DNA of 9,359 bases from DUOJ01 sp041676265 (GTDB taxonomy: Bacteria; Spirochaetota; Spirochaetia; Sphaerochaetales; Sphaerochaetaceae). The DNA lies in NCBI GenBank assembly GCA_041676265.1, contig JBAYSE010000067.1, forward strand, positions 1-9,359, read 5' to 3'. How positions within the stretch are numbered: position 1 is the stretch's first letter; the number at the start of each line of letters is the position of its first letter. The translations under genes were made by a program, and so were the position numbers. Shown one piece after another: positions 6,362-9,359 of this stretch. The notes under the pieces were generated by a model that saw only the letters and a list, made by a program, of their open reading frames with translations, did not search any database and had not been told where the DNA came from.

Positions 6362-7729
6362 CTATTTTCCTACGCAAAAATTGCTAAATATTCGCTTTAA
6401 GATATCGCTTGAAGTTACCTCTCCGGTGAGGGAGCCCAACGCATTGAGTGCCTCTGACAACTCACCGGCAATTATGTCGAGGGGGACGCTAGCGCTTACC
6501 AGTTGAGCTACGCGTCCTAAAGATTCCTTGGCACGTGCCAACTCCTCATACTGTCGAGCTGATTCAATGACAAGGTGCTGCTCATCAAGTGAAAAGTAGT
6601 TTCTTTTTAGCCTTTTCAGCATCTCCTTGCTCAGTTCCTTGAAACCCTCCCCCCTTTTAGCGCTGAGGGCGTAGCCGTTACTGAATTTCTTACTTAAAGC
6701 CAAATCACTCTTATTCCACACCACAATGCACCGTGGGTCATCCACAATGTTTTCGTAAAATAAGAGCGACTGTTCATCATGTTCACTGCCATCAAACATG
6801 AGGAGAATTAGGTCGGCTTCCTCTAAAAGGCGGTGGGTTCGTTTAATTCCCTCCTCTTCGATTAAGTCGCCCGTCGCTCTTAGACCGGCGGTATCGTAGA
6901 GCCTTATAGGGATCCCTTCCAAGTTAACCTGTGACTCAATAAAATCTCGCGTGGTGCCATGAATGGGCGAGACTATAGCGCGCTCTTCCTTCAAAAAGAG
7001 GTTAAAGAGGGTTGATTTACCCACATTGGTGGCCCCCGCTAAAACTATTTTGGCCCCCTCGCTATAAAGTTTCCCGATAGCGTAGGTCGCTAATAGCTGC
7101 TCAATGGCCTGTTGCACCCCCTCTAACCGCTCGATGGGAAAGGGCTCCTCTTCTTCTACTTCGTCTTCACCGTAATCGAGCTGTACCTCAAGGATACTCA
7201 TCAGGTTTAAGAGCTCTTGTTTGAAGCCCTCTATCAATGAGAAGAGGTCCCCTTCTAGGCGCTTTAAGGCCATTGCATGCCCTTTTTGACTTTGAGCAGA
7301 GACCACTTCCATGACAGCCTCTGCTTGGGTGAGGTCCATTTTGCCATGCATAAAAGCTCGGAAGGTGAACTCTCCCGGCGAAGCGGGGCGCATACCTAGG
7401 TCTTCAAAGAGTCTAAAAATCTCCTGAATGGCTGCCATGCTCCCATGGCATGAAATCTCTAGACTCTCCTCTCCGGTGTAACCTCTGCCATCTTTGAAAA
7501 GGGCAACAACTACCTCATCTAGGTCTCTACCCCTAATCTTATCTATCAGATAACCGTGTACGAGGGTGTGGGAGGCCCCCTCTAGGAGCGCCTGTCCACG
7601 CGAGAAAGCTTTCGACACCAGATTAACAGAGCCCTTACCCGAAACCCTTAAAACAGCTAAGGCGCTGGAGCCCCAAGGTGTTGCCAAAGCAAAGATTATA
7701 TCGTCAGTATCGTATCTATTTTTGTCCAT
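6362..7729 (-). CDS. mnmE: tRNA modification GTPase MnmE (TrmE/ThdF)
   Basis: A 455-residue GTPase, partner of MnmG in U34 modification of tRNA. The N-terminal domain (about 1-120), which binds the folate one-carbon donor and dimerises, starts with DTDDIIFALATPWG and contains PGEFT.RAF..GK.DL.QAEA. A helical domain is split around the inserted G domain: G1 GATNVGKS at 232-239 (K238), G2 in GTTRD, G3 DTAG at 279-282, G4 NKSD at 339-342. In this family GTP hydrolysis is activated by K+-dependent G-domain dimerisation. The C-terminus ends in FCVGK with C452, the conserved cysteine of the FC(I/V)GK signature. Length equals the E. coli protein to within a residue or two. It leads the mnmE-mnmG-rsmG operon and is divergent from epmA across 85 bp. 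The ATG at 7729 has no Shine-Dalgarno; a -10 hexamer ends 8 nt before it, suggesting a leaderless mRNA. Confidence 0.97.
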   Translation of the reverse strand: MDKNRYDTDDIIFALATPWGSSALAVLRVSGKGSVNLVSKAFSRGQALLEGASHTLVHGYLIDKIRGRDLDEVVVALFKDGRGYTGEESLEISCHGSMAAIQEIFRLFEDLGMRPASPGEFTFRAFMHGKMDLTQAEAVMEVVSAQSQKGHAMALKRLEGDLFSLIEGFKQELLNLMSILEVQLDYGEDEVEEEEPFPIERLEGVQQAIEQLLATYAIGKLYSEGAKIVLAGATNVGKSTLFNLFLKEERAIVSPIHGTTRDFIESQVNLEGIPIRLYDTAGLRATGDLIEEEGIKRTHRLLEEADLILLMFDGSEHDEQSLLFYENIVDDPRCIVVWNKSDLALSKKFSNGYALSAKRGEGFKELSKEMLKRLKRNYFSLDEQHLVIESARQYEELARAKESLGRVAQLVSASVPLDIIAGELSEALNALGSLTGEVTSSDILKRIFSNFCVGK

Positions 7730-7737
7730 TGGGTGAG

Positions 7738-7767
7738 ATTATACGTCAAGGGTTACAACAGTGTCCA
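7738..7767 (-). promoter_or_regulatory. Promoter of the mnmE-mnmG-rsmG operon, predicted leaderless
   Basis: On the minus strand, TGGACA (7767-7762; 5 of 6 to TTGACA), an 18-bp spacer and a perfect TATAAT (7743-7738). Only eight bases (CTCACCCA) separate the -10 from the mnmE ATG at 7729. A start site at the usual distance leaves a leader of about 0-2 nt and no room for a Shine-Dalgarno; the eight bases contain none. A TTGACG directly next to the TATAAT is too close to serve as its -35. Confidence 0.72.
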
Positions 7768-7778
7768 TATCACCTTTC

Positions 7779-7808
7779 TTTACAAAAACAGCCTCTTCTT
7801 GCTATAGT
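7779..7808 (+). promoter_or_regulatory. Promoter of epmA-efp, predicted leaderless
   Basis: TTTACA (7779-7784; 5 of 6 to TTGACA), an 18-bp spacer and TATAGT (7803-7808; 5 of 6), preceded by TGC as in an extended -10. Six bases (CCCCCT preceded by the hexamer) then lead to the epmA ATG at 7815, so the predicted start site is the A of the ATG. The C-run before the ATG is the opposite of a Shine-Dalgarno. It is back-to-back with the mnmE promoter: the two -35 hexamers are 11 bp apart, so two polymerases or one shared regulator could meet here. Confidence 0.7.
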
Positions 7809-7814
7809 CCCCCT

Positions 7815-8807
7815 ATGAATATTAAGGGGATTGAACAGCGCAGTGCCCTCCTACAAGCGATGCGCCACTGGTTTGCAGATAATGGCTATTTGGAGGTCAG
7901 TACCCCCATTATCGCTACCCATTTGATTCCTGAAGCCACAATTGCAAACTTTGCAACCACCTATATCAGTGAGTTCAACGCTTCAAGAGAGCTCTACTTG
8001 ATTCCCTCTCCCGAAGTTCATATGAAGCCCATCATTCGAGAAATTCAGCGGAGCATCTACCAGATAACCAGCTGTTTTAGAAATCGTGAACAAGTTGGCA
8101 GTTACCACAACCCTGAGTTTACTATGTTAGAGTACTACACACTGGGGTGCGACGAGCAAGACTCCATAGCCATCACCGAGGAGTTAATTGCCAAAACAGC
8201 TCTCGAAGGGACACCAGAGCACCTCCTGCCCCCTTTCAAAAAGATGAGCATGCGTGAAGCCTGCCAGACTTACGGTAATTTTGATCTAGAGAAATGCCCA
8301 TCAACCGCTACTTTAAGAGCGGTAGCCGATAATCTGCACCTTTATACTCCCCCCGAGGGAGAGAGTTGGGAGGCACTTTTCAACCGTATTTTCTTAAATG
8401 TAGTTGAGCCCAACCTTCCCCAAGATAAACCCTTGATTCTCTACGATTATCCTGAACAGATTGAGTGTTTGGCTCAAAAGAGTAAACAGGGCCCCTATCG
8501 ACAGCGGTGGGAACTCTATGCCGGTGGCATTGAACTAGCTAACTGTTACAATGAGGAGCGCGATGCAGGAGTCGTTAAAGCCTTCTACGAGAAGCAATAT
8601 GCCCTCTTAATAGCCCAGAGAGCCAATACCGGCGAGGTGATTCCCGACATAGACCCCTCTTTCCCCCAAATATTTGACCAAGACTTTCCCCAGTGCTCGG
8701 GAGTTGCCTTGGGGTTAGACCGTCTTTTAATGCTGCAGGGTGGTTATAAAAAGATTGAGGATTTGATTTTATTTCCCCTTTCTGCTATGCTCAGGAGCGG
8801 TAATTAA
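7815..8807 (+). CDS. epmA: EF-P--lysine (or beta-lysine) ligase EpmA (PoxA/YjeA/GenX)
   Basis: A 330-residue class II lysyl-tRNA synthetase paralogue which, in characterised cases, activates (R)-beta-lysine with ATP and attaches it to the tip lysine of EF-P rather than to tRNA. It lacks the N-terminal anticodon-binding OB domain of LysRS, as EpmA does, and is close to E. coli EpmA in length (325). Class II motif 2 is at about 88-108 (FRNREQ...YHNPEFTMLEYY), and motif 3 at about 294-307 (CSGVALGLDRLLML, R303). The SPEVHMK segment (about 65-71) and GGIELANCYNE are typical of the family. I chose the ATG at 7815: it gives the usual N-terminus (MNIKGIEQRS), while the in-frame GTG at 7761 would add 18 residues unlike the family and read through the promoter. 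The adjacent efp, 34 bp downstream, is its substrate, which strongly supports the call. EpmB, which makes beta-lysine, is not in the window, so the true substrate could be either lysine isomer. Confidence 0.93.
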   Translation: MNIKGIEQRSALLQAMRHWFADNGYLEVSTPIIATHLIPEATIANFATTYISEFNASRELYLIPSPEVHMKPIIREIQRSIYQITSCFRNREQVGSYHNPEFTMLEYYTLGCDEQDSIAITEELIAKTALEGTPEHLLPPFKKMSMREACQTYGNFDLEKCPSTATLRAVADNLHLYTPPEGESWEALFNRIFLNVVEPNLPQDKPLILYDYPEQIECLAQKSKQGPYRQRWELYAGGIELANCYNEERDAGVVKAFYEKQYALLIAQRANTGEVIPDIDPSFPQIFDQDFPQCSGVALGLDRLLMLQGGYKKIEDLILFPLSAMLRSGN

Positions 8808-8841
8808 AGACAATTGCCGAATAATTTACGCGAGGACCGTG

Positions 8842-9359
8842 ATGATAAAAGCAGGACAAATAGAAAAAGGCACTGCATTACTGATTAAAGGGCAACCTTT
8901 TATCTGTGTGGAGAGAGAGTTTGTTAACCCAGGAAAAGGCTCGGCCTTTGTCCGCATTAAACTAAAGAGTCCTTCTACAGGACAAGTCTTGCGTGAAACT
9001 TATAAATCCCAAGATAACGTGGAAGATATTACGGTGGAAGACCGCGATTGCCAATATCTCTACAATGACGGCACCAATTTTCACTTCATGTTGACCGATA
9101 CCTTTGAGCAGATTGAAATTCCAATGTCAACTTTTGAAGGCTATGAGTTTCTCATGAAAGATGGGGAGACCTATCGGGTAACATTCTGGGAGAGCCAACC
9201 TTTAGATATCGTCGTTCCCACAAAGGTAGTCTACGAAGTAGCTGAAGCTGAAGAGGCTGTTAAGGGTGACACAGTTACCGGGGCAACGAAGAACGTAACC
9301 ACGGAGACCGGTTTAATTGTCCGCGTTCCAATTTTTATCAAGCAGGGTGAAAAAATCTT
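8842..9359 (+). CDS. efp: Translation elongation factor P (runs off the right edge)
   Basis: 172 residues are visible of an EF-P that is usually about 185-190 long; about 15 C-terminal residues lie outside the window. EF-P binds between the P and E sites and stimulates peptide bond formation at polyproline stretches. Domain I (about 1-62, KOW-type) carries the loop NPGKGSAF with K32, equivalent to E. coli Lys34, the residue modified by EpmA. Domain II contains YLYNDG..FHFM, and domain III begins around 125 and includes GDTVTGATK and VRVPIFIKQGEKI. The N-terminus starts right at the KAGQIEKG strand and lacks the 8-9 extra residues of the E. coli protein. ATG at 8842, with GAGGA (8832-8836) 5 nt before it, is a normal Shine-Dalgarno start, unlike the operon's first gene; a GTG immediately before it is a less likely start. 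Probably co-transcribed with epmA from the promoter at 7779-7808. Confidence 0.97.
   Translation, partial: MIKAGQIEKGTALLIKGQPFICVEREFVNPGKGSAFVRIKLKSPSTGQVLRETYKSQDNVEDITVEDRDCQYLYNDGTNFHFMLTDTFEQIEIPMSTFEGYEFLMKDGETYRVTFWESQPLDIVVPTKVVYEVAEAEEAVKGDTVTGATKNVTTETGLIVRVPIFIKQGEKI

Noticed and set aside
6360..6377. In-frame TTG start of mnmG, 6 codons upstream of the ATG
   Set aside because: It would overlap the end of mnmE by 16 nt, has no Shine-Dalgarno and adds residues not usual in MnmG. The ATG at 6359 has AGGA 8 nt upstream.
7761..7814. GTG-initiated 18-codon N-terminal extension of epmA
   Set aside because: The extension covers the -35/-10 of the epmA promoter and part of the mnmE promoter, and EpmA proteins start near the ATG at 7815. 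There is no Shine-Dalgarno before the GTG.
1..9359. CRISPR array, insertion sequence, phage, toxin-antitoxin or defence genes
   Set aside because: No regularly spaced repeats, terminal inverted repeats, transposase or integrase motifs, and no small paired ORFs. All long frames are core housekeeping genes.

Overview
The window is compact chromosomal housekeeping DNA from a bacterium. About 95% is coding, it is moderately GC, and there is no sign of mobile elements, CRISPR, phage, tRNA or rRNA. All recognisable genes are core genes. The mnmE-mnmG-rsmG block, an EF-P that starts directly at its KOW-type domain, a short SpoIIIE/FtsK-type translocase and the helicase style together remind me of spirochaetes (Treponema-like). 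This is a weak inference from general resemblance; other phyla with epmA-efp pairs remain possible.

Layout. On the minus strand, reading from right to left: mnmE (7729-6362), mnmG (6359-4548) and rsmG (4551-3898) form a tight operon with a 2-nt gap and then an ATGA overlap. A 237-bp spacer with hairpins follows. Next come an ftsK/spoIIIE translocase (3660-1339) and a class IV PLP aminotransferase (1319-495), 19 bp apart. Last is the N-terminal part of a DEAD-box RNA helicase (467 to the left edge). On the plus strand, diverging from mnmE: epmA (7815-8807) and efp (8842 to the right edge, missing only a short C-terminus).

Functional theme. Six of the eight genes act on, or plausibly act on, RNA or the ribosome. 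MnmE and MnmG jointly modify the wobble uridine U34 of tRNA. RsmG methylates 16S rRNA at the m7G527 site. EpmA attaches a lysine-type residue to EF-P, which rescues ribosomes stalled on polyproline. The helicase probably remodels RNA. FtsK (DNA translocation at division) and the aminotransferase are passengers in that setting.

The most interesting signal is regulatory. Each gene that starts a transcription unit (mnmE, epmA, ftsK and possibly the helicase) has a sigma70-like -10 hexamer ending only 6-8 nt before its start codon. That would put transcription initiation at or almost at the A of the ATG, so these mRNAs should be leaderless or nearly so. Downstream operon genes (mnmG, rsmG, the aminotransferase, efp) instead carry ordinary Shine-Dalgarno sequences. 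Apart from this, and two mutually exclusive hairpins upstream of ftsK, I see no undescribed multi-gene system; the genes themselves are ordinary.
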